This document shows positions 23,901 through 33,239 of a stretch of 46,914 nt of DNA, in pieces (the first letter of the stretch is position 1; the number at the start of each line of letters is the position of its first letter). The notes under the pieces were generated by a model, which was given only the letters and a program-made list of their open reading frames with translations, was not told the origin of the DNA and ran no database searches. The translations under genes and the position numbers were made by a program. The stretch lies in NCBI GenBank assembly GCA_015485715.1, contig WFTA01000039.1, positions 1-46,914 of the forward strand, in the 5' to 3' direction. The DNA comes from Patescibacteria group bacterium (GTDB lineage: Bacteria > Patescibacteriota > Patescibacteriia > WFTA01 > S139-112).

Positions 23901-26900
23901 CACTCTGCAAGCTGGAATATGAATTCATTATCTCCATATTTAGCCTGCAGACCCTGCAGTGCCACTGCTCTGGCATTTCTATCTATATCAGACAACATAC
24001 CATCATCTATATATCTTAAATCTTTACTATCAAACTCTATTATTCCATTTAACAATGCTTCAGCATACAAATCCTTTGCATCTCTCATTGCCTCAACCAA
24101 TGTAAACATATCAATACCAAGCTCAAACTTTTCACTTGACAAATCTGCACTAAATCTAAATTTTGAAATACTAGCAACAAGCTTTTTTACATCGCCAGAA
24201 TAATCAAGATGCCCCTCTCCTGCTGCAACTTCTATTTCACTTCCTTTTTTCTTTGCTTCAAATTCCTTAAGCCATGCATCTGCTATCTCTTTATATCTCT
24301 CAAGTCTCATAAAAGCAAGATAGGCTGTAAAATCACCTGTTCTGCCATACTCTAACTTTAAACCTTGCAAATCAGCCTCTATACCTTTGTTAATTTTTCT
24401 TACTCTGTCAGCAACTTCTTCAGGAGTCATTTTAGGGGCATTTAAATCCAAATTTGCGAATTCTTTTGCATAAATTTGTTCAACACCCAAAACAAACTTC
24501 ATATCTCCCAAACCTGCCTCAAGACCCTTTATAATGCCATATATATATTTTCCATACCCTTCAGAAAAAAATGCCTCAGCACTCACCCTCAAAGCATATT
24601 GTATATCCTCTTTACTAATATCTCCTCCTTTCTGAAGCAGGATTTCCCCTATATTTGCATAAACAAGCTCTTTAAAATTCTTTACAAATACATTTCTAAG
24701 ATATGCAGTATATGCATCGTTTTCCATCTCAACACCCACCATTCCAGTAAACTCAAAATATTCACCTATAACCCTTTTTGCAGCATCTTGATATCTTTTC
24801 TCAGGATCAGATTCTCTGCTGTTTTTAAGATAATACTCAAACCTTTCAGCCGCACTGTCGCTTGACAAATAATCTCTCAAATCCCTAAATGCAAAACTCA
24901 TCTGCAGTCTGAGATAGTCTCTTCTTAATTGCTCAAATTCAAAATCTTTCAGAAAAGCTTCCCAGTTTTCTGTCACAGCCATTGCTTTTTCTAAATCTAT
25001 ATAGGTCTCACCATTTTTATATGTTACCGTCAATCCTTCTAAACTTGCAAACACCTGATCTTTAAAATCTTTCACTTTAGCTCGAGCTAATGCAATCTCT
25101 ATACTATTTTCACCAAATACACTCTCAACTTGTGATACAAATATATTGCCCCAATTATCTATCTCAACCCTAAATTCCTCTACTGATAATTTCTTCCTGT
25201 CTTCAGCAATTTTACCACTTATTCTTTTGACATAAGTTTCAAAATCATCAGCTATAATATTTGCTAACTCTGCAGAAAATTTTTCTCTGCTGATATATAC
25301 ACCTTTAAAATAGAATTCTGTTCCTCCTCCTCTTTCTGCATGAGGCAGGAAAGTACCCATTGAGTCAAAGCTGAATACCTTATCAGACTGGTTATAATAA
25401 ATATTGGTAAACTCTGTGGTAAATCCTGAAGGAAGCTGAACAAATATGCCATTAATATTTACACTCTCAACACCAGCAAAATTCTCTTTTATAAACCACT
25501 CCAGCCAATTTTTATCTACCTTTTTACCTTTATAGAAAATCTCATCAGATGTTCTGGGTAGTGTAAAATTATTCCAGTTAAAACCCTCTTTATCTTTTCC
25601 TTTTATATCTACTCCTTTTAGTGATACACTTAATGTATCCTTGCCTTCTGGGCCAGCATTAAACCAACTTAGATTAAAAGACTCTATAAAAAACCTATCA
25701 TTGTTTACCTTTGGTAAAGTAAATTCAATCTTACCTTTGACTGGATTAGAATCATGAGGTTCAACATTCTTATAAGTCTCTATTCCTCCGTAAGAAATAC
25801 TAAACTTATTACCATCAAAAAATACGTCATATACATCTGCCGAATATCCTTGACCAAACCATTTCAAATTCTTTGGAACATAAGTAACTAACACTCCTTG
25901 TATCATTTCGTACCATGGAGGCAGTTTTTTACCTTCAGCTATAGCTTGCCTATATCTGGTTGCAAATGTATACAGAGAGAGATCATTACTTTCCGCATCC
26001 AAATACTTTTCAAACATACCATCTACTCCTCTGACTCTAAACTTAGAAGGATATTTTAAAACCTCCATCTGTATCCCCCCAACATCGACAGCTCTTTCAA
26101 AATCAGTTTTTATTTTTTCATAAAATCCTTTCAGCCATGAAATAGCATTCTCTCTATATCCCTTTATAAATAGAGGTATATATTCGCCCGCCTCTGTTAT
26201 TTTCTCTTTAGGAATAGATGTTTTCTCATCTAAAATATTTAAATATTTATTCCATTTACTTGATATATCATTAGCATATTTATCTAATGACAAGGATAAA
26301 TCGTAAATATTTTTATTAACCCACTTATAATATGAATATACTAGTTGGGAATATTTTTTTCTTTTTTCAGTAATTATTTCACTGCCAGCTTGCATAATCT
26401 TTTCTTCCAGTTTTCCTATCATATCCGTCCATACATTAGATATTTCTTTTGGATCAAATTTTCCAGATTTTATACTCTCTTCAATTACTTTTCTGGTGTC
26501 TGCAATAGATTTATATATATCACTCCTTACATCATCTGGAAGTACAAAAAGTAATTCTGAAAATTTTTTTTCGAAATCATTTATCTCTTGTAAAAACTTA
26601 TTGGCAGCTTCAGCTCCTTTCTGATTAATCTCAGATGATATGTTGTCTAACACTTTATTCAATTCTCTTCTTACTGAATCAGGCAAACTCTCTACTATTT
26701 TTTTAATCTCATCAAAAGGAGACTTTAACTTCCTTATCTCATCAGGCCATTTGAGAGTAGCCAATATATCCCTAGCCTCTTCTCCTCTAAGATCAGGGTT
26801 TGCAAAAGGACCTATACCAGATCCTGTTTTAAATCCTGCAGAAAATACAGGACCTTCTCCGCCTTCTATCTTAAGCTTTGGGACAGGAAGAGTATCAAGC

Positions 26901-29900
26901 TTGGTTGTGGTTGTCTCTGGAACAGGAAAAGCAGGTGTAGTATTTATTAAAATACCTACCAGATATCTTACAAATATTTCAGCAGATACTCTATATGGAT
27001 TTACCCTGCTTTCTCCTTCTCTTTTTTGTAGTTCTTTTTCAAATTCTCTCCATACATCAAATTCTGATATCGACCTTACAGCTCTTTCAAAAACATCTCT
27101 GTCTATATTGAAATATCTGTCATAATACTCTTTATATAAAGCAGTTATCTTATCCTTAAACCAGTCAACTGCTTCAGAAACAAATAAAAGCCTCTGGGAC
27201 CTTGCCTCAGGACTGACACCACCACTTAAATCCCAGTAATAATCACCTCTCATTACATTTTGCAAAAGCAGTATATCTCTTATAAACTTGTACAGATTTG
27301 GGTGCTTTTTTTCCAAATCACCGAAAGTTTTTATTCCTTGTTCAGGTATACTGAATCTAACCTGAGGCAATACTTCATCCATTCTCTCTCCTCTCATCCA
27401 AGTGATAATCTGCGCTGTTTTAAGATAGGCGTCATTACTGTTTGATGATAAAACTTTATCTATATCTTCATCTGGTATATCTTTTAGTTTGGCATATTTT
27501 CTTACATCATCCACACTTATACCAGTAAATCTGTCAAATATTCTCAAATATTGTTCTACCTTTATTTTCTTACCTTTTACACCTTTATATATTATCCTTC
27601 CATCTTTTTCTGCAAACAATTCTGAAGTTATCTCATCATTTTTCAACTCTTTAAAAAACTTTTGCTTTTTTTCCTCTGTCCATCCCTGAGTATATTTCTC
27701 TAAATACTCATTTGTATAATATGCTACATATCTCATTCCCTTGTGAAGCATCCAGTATGTCCTTTCAAATATATTGTGAGGTGCAGGAGTTTCTGTAAGA
27801 GAACCCTCCAAAATATCCTTAATCTCTTCCCATTCACTATCAGGTGCAAGAGCAAAAAGCTGAGACTCAAGATGTTTTCTCAAATCTTCAGCAGGGATAT
27901 CTATACCAAGTCTTTGAAGATCATTCTGAGATATCTGTGAAAACAAAACATTCAGACGAGGTCCTGCATATTTGGACCAGTGATAAAAATCCTGCTGTCC
28001 TTTCTGTGGATGTGCCTCAGCTTGACTACTGCCATAAAAAGATGCAAGCACATACAAAAGAAGAGCAGGAACAAGGGCTTTTGCATCTTTTGCTCTATTG
28101 TCCGCATGTTTGACAGCACTCTCTATAGCACCTTTTAGAGATACCCCACCTCCACTGCTCAGCATATCTGCTAAAGCATCTATTAAATACTCTTTTTCTG
28201 CCTGAGGTACACTGCCTTCTGCAAGAGCCTTAATACCATCAATTGTCCCCTGTATACTCCCTATGCTTTGGTCCAAAACCTCTGCATAGATGTTAACCCT
28301 TGACACCATTTCATCTCTTATTGTTCTATGTAATTCACCAAGAACCAATAGTACACTGCTAAATAATTTTGTATCTTCAGCTGAAAATCTTTCAACTGCT
28401 GTAGAATACATATCATTTACTTGTTGATAGACACCATCAATCTGGTTTTTATACTCAATCAAAAATAAAACAGGATTTGTATCTCCACTGCTGATATTTT
28501 CTATCACCTGTCTGGCAATATTTCTGCTGTTTTTTATTTTTGGCATTATTTCCCTTACCTCATCTATAATTCCTTTTATCCCCCCTACTACGCCTCTCAT
28601 CTGTTCTGAAATGTTTTTTTCTTCAATTTTTGACAGAAATTCACCTGCTTTTGCTATTCTCTCCATATGCCTTCTCTCTTCAGCAGAAGATATACTGTCA
28701 GCTGCTTTTCTGGACAATTCCTGAACCTCTTCAAAAAGAGAGGAATCGCCTGTTTCCATACTTACAATGCCAGCACCCAAAGTTAACAGCCTTGAATAAA
28801 CATCTGCACTCATCTCTAACTCTTGTGTGGCATTTTCTAAAACTTTAGATATACTTTCTGCTCTACTTAATCCAGAATATATATCTAATGCACTAAAGGT
28901 ACCCTTTTCTACCAAATATTTAATATGCAGCAAAACCTCTCTATACTCTGAAAATCTGTTAAATATACTCTGATCTACAATATCTTCCAATAAACCTGTG
29001 GCTATATTTCCTTTAATCGCCTGTTGTGATAATTGGCGCTGCAAATCCCCTACTTTTCTGTCAGGACTCACTAAACACACCTTCTGATAAGTAGAATCTA
29101 TCACTTTCAAGACTTTTTTCTTTGTACCCTCATCTAATCTTGCTATCTGACCATACCCCTCAAAATTTATATTTTGAGATACTATATCTCTTATCTGAAG
29201 CAAATTTTTGTTTACCTCAAGCTCTATTCTCTTTATTTGATCAGCAAATATCTGCTCTTTTGGATATTTAAGTTGAGTGTAATAATATTCAATCATCAAG
29301 TTGTCTAACTCTGGTATATGGTTTTTAGGATCTTTTGCACAATCTATAGCTTTATCAACAATGCTGCGTAAAGATGCAATCTCTCTCTTAGAGGCAAATT
29401 TAGATATCTGATTTTTATATTTTTGCCAAAGCCCTTCTACTCCGTCCAACTCTAATCTAAACCTATCAAGTTTTTTTAATATTGTTTTTTCATCTCCAAG
29501 TTCTATATCAAAAAGCAGATTTCTGACTGTATCAATAATATCTCTCTTTAAGCCAAGAAAACCGACTTTATATCTGTGATATTCTATTTTATCTAATATC
29601 CCCTTCTCTCTTGCATAATGTATATTTTCTACCAGACGCCTTGCCTCACTTAGGCTTAAATCAGAAGACTTAACCACTGTCCTGACTGCTTCAGACGGCT
29701 TCATTTTTCCATCAATAATCCCATTTAAAACAACACTCCATACCTCTGGAATAATATTTAAACTTTCTCTGTATTTTGCTCTAAATATTTCACCCAACTC
29801 ACCCACTAAGCCATATCTGACACTTTCACTCAACTTTGAGACAACTTCACTATTATCAGGCAAAACCCTATTTCCCTCCATCAAAGCCTGCAAAGGAATA

Positions 29901-30550
29901 GAAAATCTTATATTTCTCCTGCCTTCGATTCCAAAACCATGTTCACTTGTTAATTCATCAATTGCTTCAACAACTTTTTCTACTGCCGCGCGGACAACAT
30001 CAGGTACTGTTGAAGATTTAAATCCACTATCTACTATATACATATGAACCCACTCAGCCAAACTAAAATGCCTGTTATCCTGTGTATTGTACTGCTCTTG
30101 TAACCTTGTTCTATCTGAGTCTGACAGTAAATTACGTGCTTTCTGAGTGGCTGATGTTAATTTTTCTGAAAGCGTAGACTTGGAAATTATCTTATAGTAA
30201 TTCCTGTATACCCCCTGCCAATTGTTCGCATTTCTTTTGGATAACCTAACTAACACATTTTGAGGTATTTCTGATAAAGTATTCAAAACCTCATCTATAG
30301 CATCAGGAATTTGATTATATATACCCGAAAGATCAGAAAATTCACTTTTAATATTTGCACGCAATTCTTCAAATGCACTTCTTACATCGTTTGGATCCAC
30401 ATATTCAAGCTTTCCACATACACCAGCCGGGAGCTCTTCCAAAAACCTTTCAGTATCAAAAATACCAGTAGCAACTTCTGGAGATCCGCCACCCGCTGTC
30501 TTAATCATATGCTGAAAATCTTCTTTTGATTGTATTCTGCTGTACCTCAT
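20987..30550 (-). CDS. Giant 3187-aa protein with internal signal anchor, unrecognised
   Basis: I do not recognise this protein. Residues 1-820 are mostly charged, helix-favouring sequence with no N-terminal signal. Residues 825-840 form a hydrophobic segment (ALVPALLLYVLASFYG) followed by SSQAEA, resembling an internal signal or anchor with a possible cleavage motif at 844-846. A Pro/Thr/Gly linker lies at about 1200-1260. Beta-rich sequence occurs at about 1550-1760, mixed helical and beta units with recurring WGNIF/WGNVF motifs at about 1790-2270, and a Gly-rich beta domain at about 2900-3187. The only cysteines I see are C45, C404 and C492, all before the hydrophobic segment. Its ATG overlaps the 77-aa gene's stop by four bases. 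It may be a surface or envelope-spanning protein, but this is inference. Confidence 0.9.
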   Translation of the reverse strand: MRYSRIQSKEDFQHMIKTAGGGSPEVATGIFDTERFLEELPAGVCGKLEYVDPNDVRSAFEELRANIKSEFSDLSGIYNQIPDAIDEVLNTLSEIPQNVLVRLSKRNANNWQGVYRNYYKIISKSTLSEKLTSATQKARNLLSDSDRTRLQEQYNTQDNRHFSLAEWVHMYIVDSGFKSSTVPDVVRAAVEKVVEAIDELTSEHGFGIEGRRNIRFSIPLQALMEGNRVLPDNSEVVSKLSESVRYGLVGELGEIFRAKYRESLNIIPEVWSVVLNGIIDGKMKPSEAVRTVVKSSDLSLSEARRLVENIHYAREKGILDKIEYHRYKVGFLGLKRDIIDTVRNLLFDIELGDEKTILKKLDRFRLELDGVEGLWQKYKNQISKFASKREIASLRSIVDKAIDCAKDPKNHIPELDNLMIEYYYTQLKYPKEQIFADQIKRIELEVNKNLLQIRDIVSQNINFEGYGQIARLDEGTKKKVLKVIDSTYQKVCLVSPDRKVGDLQRQLSQQAIKGNIATGLLEDIVDQSIFNRFSEYREVLLHIKYLVEKGTFSALDIYSGLSRAESISKVLENATQELEMSADVYSRLLTLGAGIVSMETGDSSLFEEVQELSRKAADSISSAEERRHMERIAKAGEFLSKIEEKNISEQMRGVVGGIKGIIDEVREIMPKIKNSRNIARQVIENISSGDTNPVLFLIEYKNQIDGVYQQVNDMYSTAVERFSAEDTKLFSSVLLVLGELHRTIRDEMVSRVNIYAEVLDQSIGSIQGTIDGIKALAEGSVPQAEKEYLIDALADMLSSGGGVSLKGAIESAVKHADNRAKDAKALVPALLLYVLASFYGSSQAEAHPQKGQQDFYHWSKYAGPRLNVLFSQISQNDLQRLGIDIPAEDLRKHLESQLFALAPDSEWEEIKDILEGSLTETPAPHNIFERTYWMLHKGMRYVAYYTNEYLEKYTQGWTEEKKQKFFKELKNDEITSELFAEKDGRIIYKGVKGKKIKVEQYLRIFDRFTGISVDDVRKYAKLKDIPDEDIDKVLSSNSNDAYLKTAQIITWMRGERMDEVLPQVRFSIPEQGIKTFGDLEKKHPNLYKFIRDILLLQNVMRGDYYWDLSGGVSPEARSQRLLFVSEAVDWFKDKITALYKEYYDRYFNIDRDVFERAVRSISEFDVWREFEKELQKREGESRVNPYRVSAEIFVRYLVGILINTTPAFPVPETTTTKLDTLPVPKLKIEGGEGPVFSAGFKTGSGIGPFANPDLRGEEARDILATLKWPDEIRKLKSPFDEIKKIVESLPDSVRRELNKVLDNISSEINQKGAEAANKFLQEINDFEKKFSELLFVLPDDVRSDIYKSIADTRKVIEESIKSGKFDPKEISNVWTDMIGKLEEKIMQAGSEIITEKRKKYSQLVYSYYKWVNKNIYDLSLSLDKYANDISSKWNKYLNILDEKTSIPKEKITEAGEYIPLFIKGYRENAISWLKGFYEKIKTDFERAVDVGGIQMEVLKYPSKFRVRGVDGMFEKYLDAESNDLSLYTFATRYRQAIAEGKKLPPWYEMIQGVLVTYVPKNLKWFGQGYSADVYDVFFDGNKFSISYGGIETYKNVEPHDSNPVKGKIEFTLPKVNNDRFFIESFNLSWFNAGPEGKDTLSVSLKGVDIKGKDKEGFNWNNFTLPRTSDEIFYKGKKVDKNWLEWFIKENFAGVESVNINGIFVQLPSGFTTEFTNIYYNQSDKVFSFDSMGTFLPHAERGGGTEFYFKGVYISREKFSAELANIIADDFETYVKRISGKIAEDRKKLSVEEFRVEIDNWGNIFVSQVESVFGENSIEIALARAKVKDFKDQVFASLEGLTVTYKNGETYIDLEKAMAVTENWEAFLKDFEFEQLRRDYLRLQMSFAFRDLRDYLSSDSAAERFEYYLKNSRESDPEKRYQDAAKRVIGEYFEFTGMVGVEMENDAYTAYLRNVFVKNFKELVYANIGEILLQKGGDISKEDIQYALRVSAEAFFSEGYGKYIYGIIKGLEAGLGDMKFVLGVEQIYAKEFANLDLNAPKMTPEEVADRVRKINKGIEADLQGLKLEYGRTGDFTAYLAFMRLERYKEIADAWLKEFEAKKKGSEIEVAAGEGHLDYSGDVKKLVASISKFRFSADLSSEKFELGIDMFTLVEAMRDAKDLYAEALLNGIIEFDSKDLRYIDDGMLSDIDRNARAVALQGLQAKYGDNEFIFQLAEWNMINWGNVFIGKTKGISARLNTKEGQFSLSVEDLEVLMKNEDWFKVQGFDLNVDRKGNIRLAVEGAGVELEKSRFISVLDSLVVEISKERTQISFDKFSAELIDRFLLKLEKMGIKKSESIEEAFLQNAELYAMIQNFLLAVREKGFYMDDEGNINLDELLADLGRSKDGKYKGKISEWLSSPDVEELLSIFVEGYNKKIGEDGSREEVFDRLGFTVGEIIRIAISGYVDIDSPEGRENIYRKIEADLNSLLNFSLKEYFFSKTGEKMVQGFEELKILAFKGFIEAVVEGVKEEIGAEGNIDRNIDSLYARIGRIVNTKLQGFKQKIDKINDVKEYAFESFVLNAGSFELGIKEFISKLEKNGMDLSASEIYAYLADILEIKFNEVEYLKDKERTFASLKSGYIDFLKGKLRFAVEAVMAEKRGDKAKISADLVQAIFGRWKAEVTKSWAEFENNVLSRAALNVLVENGDISWETVAEFDRLLGRFDVASKIEWSWAALMANAGYYIGEKEAKIYISEYDPNLGKYKKDIISFEIPDGTPFDLDVFKKIALGAKNMQDFAEKIKEYFGDRDVKLKIGLPYLAGIMDVDMESNKVPYNVKVLAGILNSLKIMFERNEIEEYLELNPKQIKELADIVSGLGKDTKPYQLVDFMLKNVANTSVQEIAQEQIDLLTYIILKATDLYEDPQYGESGLRGELTYRDLEFSSRGGMEERRGFKMKVFSSSEYMEKSLKISYTTGDIMAALSPSGSDVLNSQNSPLNIRLPIEHLLQLSGSLSVKAEFTDGIKGEIRFLGGLNWIDVGSAFIQAALANNEGERVSVVQIPVMVRTDRDTFFFPSAAISLKTKISSGKVYIEPQLILNTGGKVEINKDGLQINKKPALQYIIEAGVGPFDVRGANLPHKQVIEAGLNVGGSTRLYFNREYYEGSQATGIGLQWEGKRGQFGLSVLNRESVDRLIRMSLLLNLNGNQNKN

Positions 30551-30780
30551 ACTTTATTGTCTTTTAATTCCTGTATCAATGCTTCTAAATTATAAAAATC
30601 TAAATCTCCATAATACGCTTTTTGTATCCAGTTTTGAAATATTTCTGGATATTGATAGATATACATCTCCAGTAAAATCTTATAAATTCGCGGAATTTGA
30701 GTGAAATATCTGTATACTTTCATTTTAAATGATTTGGGTACATTTGGTGTTGAATATATTATGGAAAAAAGAGTATTCAT
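30547..30780 (-). CDS. 77-aa hypothetical protein, coupled to the giant gene
   Basis: This small, aromatic-rich protein (several Tyr, Phe and Ile; for example VYRYFTQIPRIYKILLEMYI) has no recognised domain and no clear signal peptide. It is supported as a gene by a good promoter immediately upstream (30789-30817) and by its stop overlapping the giant gene's ATG by four bases. The last stretch, YNLEALIQELKDNKV, looks like a short amphipathic helix. It may assist production or folding of the giant protein, or simply serve as a translation leader; the sequence does not decide. Confidence 0.65.
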   Translation of the reverse strand: MNTLFSIIYSTPNVPKSFKMKVYRYFTQIPRIYKILLEMYIYQYPEIFQNWIQKAYYGDLDFYNLEALIQELKDNKV

Positions 30781-30788
30781 ATTAGTAA

Positions 30789-30817
30789 ATTATATCATAA
30801 AAATATCAAAAATTCAA
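30789..30817 (-). promoter_or_regulatory. Promoter of the 77-aa/giant gene pair
   Basis: The -35 box TTGAAT (30812-30817) and the -10 box TATAAT (30789-30794) are spaced by 17 bases. The ATG of the 77-aa gene lies eight bases after the -10, so the transcript should be leaderless or nearly so. Confidence 0.65.
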
Positions 30818-30870
30818 CCCAAAAATCTTGGAAAACACTAATATAACAAAAATCCAAAATATGTCAAGAT

Positions 30871-31956
30871 TTAGCTAAGTCTATGCCTAAAAATACTCTC
30901 CAAAAAACCCAATCCTGCATATTCAAATATCAATGCACTACCACCATAACTTAAAAAAGGAAGAGGAAGTCCCACAATAGGCGAAAGACCTATATTCATA
31001 GCAATATTTATAAAAGTTTGTACAAAAAATAAAGTGAAAATACTAAGAGATAAAAAAAACGAGAAAGAATCACTGCTTAAACGTATAATCCCTATACATC
31101 TCCAAAAAAACAACCCCCATAAAGACATAATAAACAAAAATCCTACAAAACCAAGCTGTTCAAGAAAAGATGCAAATATAAAGTCAGTCGATGCCTCAGG
31201 AAGGAATCTAAGCTGAGATTGTACTCCCTGACCCAGACCCTTTCCCACTAAGCCTCCAGAACCAACAGCTATGATGGATTGCTTTACTTGGAAACCTTGT
31301 CCTGCAGGATCCCTGTCAGGATTTAAAAACACTGTTATCCTCCCCTTTTGTTCAGGAGATAACACAAAAAACCACCCAGCAATAAATACAAACAGAGCCA
31401 ACATCACCAAAACTACAAATCCTTTCTTTGTCAATCCAAAAGCCGCATTAAGGACAAACCATATTAAAAGTAATATAAATATAGGCCCAAAATCTGGCTG
31501 CATACCAAGAAGGATCAAAGAAGGTAAAAGCAGAAAAAAAGACTTTATCCATACAGACCAGTCCCTTCTATCCTGTTTTGAGATAAAATATGACAATGCC
31601 AAAACAGAAGCTATTTTTACATATTCAACTGGCTGAAATGAAAACGGTCCCAGAATAAACCAACCCTTTGTCCCCCTGATCTCAATACCAAATACTAAAA
31701 CCAAAACCAACAACAAAACACCTCCTAAATATAAAACATAAGACCATCCGCCTATTTTCCTGAAGTCAAAAAAAGAAATTAAACCAAAAACAACAAGACC
31801 TATAAACAGAGCAATAAGCTGTTTATGAAACCGGGTCAGACCCTCTGCGTCAAGAGATAAACTGTAGATCACAAACAACCCAATTAAAGTCAAAGTTAAA
31901 GATACCAATAATAAAATCCAGTCTGTTTTTCCAACTGATTTAACATTAATTTTCAT
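30871..31956 (-). CDS. rodA: Rod-shape/peptidoglycan polymerase, RodA/FtsW family
   Basis: This 361-aa SEDS-family protein has about ten membrane segments. Typical landmarks are the WFILGPFSFQPVEYVKIA segment near residues 100-115, the large extracellular loop with QVKQSIIAVGSGGLVGKGLGQG, RFLPEASTDFIFA, and the C-terminal GLPLPFLSYGGSALI signature. SEDS proteins polymerise lipid II into glycan strands during growth. It starts one base after the stop of the upstream 290-aa membrane protein, so these two are co-transcribed. No penicillin-binding partner is in the window. Confidence 0.95.
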   Translation of the reverse strand: MKINVKSVGKTDWILLLVSLTLTLIGLFVIYSLSLDAEGLTRFHKQLIALFIGLVVFGLISFFDFRKIGGWSYVLYLGGVLLLVLVLVFGIEIRGTKGWFILGPFSFQPVEYVKIASVLALSYFISKQDRRDWSVWIKSFFLLLPSLILLGMQPDFGPIFILLLIWFVLNAAFGLTKKGFVVLVMLALFVFIAGWFFVLSPEQKGRITVFLNPDRDPAGQGFQVKQSIIAVGSGGLVGKGLGQGVQSQLRFLPEASTDFIFASFLEQLGFVGFLFIMSLWGLFFWRCIGIIRLSSDSFSFFLSLSIFTLFFVQTFINIAMNIGLSPIVGLPLPFLSYGGSALIFEYAGLGFLESIFRHRLS

Positions 31957-31957
31957 A

Positions 31958-32830
31958 CTACTCTTTTCCTAAAATATCTTGTATATAATCCTGATATGAA
32001 AGATCTATGTAATTCGCTTGATTATATACATCTAAATCCACACTTACCTCTGCCCTATAAGGTGTTGTATAAAACACTGGCCAGAAAGCTGTAAATCTCC
32101 TCTTTTCTCCATATCCTACCTGATTTAGAACTATATAGTTAGTGCCTATAATATTATCATCAAAATCATAGAGTAAAATCACCATTCCAACATTCCAAAA
32201 ACCATATGGAGTGTTGTTATAAAGCACCCCCTCTACCAGAAGATTGTCATTTGATTTTTTAATATTTATATCTTGTATTTCTATATTATTCAAAATTTTC
32301 ATCGGATTTATATCTTTTACTCTCTGCCAATCTACATCCAAAATATCCAGTCTAATAGAGGGAGAAAACGACGAAACTTGAACATTGAATCTCATAAGAT
32401 ATTTGGTCGAATTTGGCAGGATGGATACACTTTCCTCATCCATGGGGTTACCGTCAACAACAAATCTGTATCTAAGATTATCAATCTTCCATTTTATATT
32501 GGGGTTGGATACTTTTGCTATTATATCAATTTTATCTGTAGAAGGTATAAAAACAGCAGTAACGCTTTTTACTTGAATATCTATAGGAGAGAATTTACGC
32601 CTTAGAACCTGAAGAGGTACATATGTCCGGGTAAGCTCATACTCTGTAAAATAAGTCTTGATGTCATTCACTCCATATAATACCCATTGTATTCCCAAAT
32701 TATACAAAATAAGGATATCAATAAAAAAAAGAGAGAAAATTCCGAGTCTTTTCAAAAAAAGTCTGTTTCTTGCAAAAAACCCTGCATATTTTAATTCCTT
32801 TTCTGTAAAATGTTTATAGTCAGGAGACAT
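31958..32830 (-). CDS. Single-pass membrane protein upstream of rodA
   Basis: This 290-aa protein has a short basic cytoplasmic N-terminus (NRLFLKRLG), one membrane segment at about residues 28-52, and a roughly 235-aa external part rich in beta strands. The stretch VEGVLYNNTPYGFWNVGMVILLYDFDDNIIGTN resembles FxLYD/LEA-like extracytoplasmic folds (seen as a pattern, not verified). It is one base away from rodA, which suggests a role in wall growth or in anchoring the envelope machinery. It resembles FtsQ in topology only, and I do not propose that identity. Confidence 0.8.
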   Translation of the reverse strand: MSPDYKHFTEKELKYAGFFARNRLFLKRLGIFSLFFIDILILYNLGIQWVLYGVNDIKTYFTEYELTRTYVPLQVLRRKFSPIDIQVKSVTAVFIPSTDKIDIIAKVSNPNIKWKIDNLRYRFVVDGNPMDEESVSILPNSTKYLMRFNVQVSSFSPSIRLDILDVDWQRVKDINPMKILNNIEIQDINIKKSNDNLLVEGVLYNNTPYGFWNVGMVILLYDFDDNIIGTNYIVLNQVGYGEKRRFTAFWPVFYTTPYRAEVSVDLDVYNQANYIDLSYQDYIQDILGKE

Positions 32831-32897
32831 AGGTTTTACACAAATTAAAATTTATTCTATATTATAGTAAGAATGCATTAAAATTAACTTCAAATAT

Positions 32898-33239
32898 ATG
32901 TTTGAAACAAGCAGAGATATATTAAATTTATCCATCACTATAGCCATCATCCTAATCACTCTCATTGTGGTTGTAATAGGTGTCTACATCACTTTGATTA
33001 TACGCGATTTCAGACAATTAAGCAAATCTGTGAGAGAGAAAATTAAGCTAATAGATGGACTTGTGAATAAAACTTCAAACACACTTGATCTTGTAAATCA
33101 AAAAATAAAAAGCTCTTCTACCTATCTGACAGTTTTTGTCAAAATTGCGGATAAATTCATAGATTACCTCAAAGAAAAATCAAAATCCAAAAAACAATCC
33201 AAGCAGAGTGAAAGAAAAAAAGTAAAAGATGAAGAATAA
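32898..33239 (+). CDS. Small membrane protein, DUF948-like
   Basis: This 113-aa protein has one N-terminal membrane helix (about residues 11-36, ITIAIILITLIVVVIGVYIT) followed by a predicted coiled region with hydrophobic heptads (REKIKLIDGLVNKTSNTLDLVNQ) and a highly basic C-terminus. It resembles short DUF948-type proteins of unknown function. Its TAA stop overlaps the dnaE ATG by one base (TAATG). The promoter region is shared with the divergent 290-aa gene, 67 bases away. Confidence 0.75.
   Translation: MFETSRDILNLSITIAIILITLIVVVIGVYITLIIRDFRQLSKSVREKIKLIDGLVNKTSNTLDLVNQKIKSSSTYLTVFVKIADKFIDYLKEKSKSKKQSKQSERKKVKDEE

Noticed and set aside
26640..27125. 161-aa frame opposite the giant gene
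   Set aside because: It is an antisense shadow. The giant frame is continuous and has consistent protein-like composition across this stretch.
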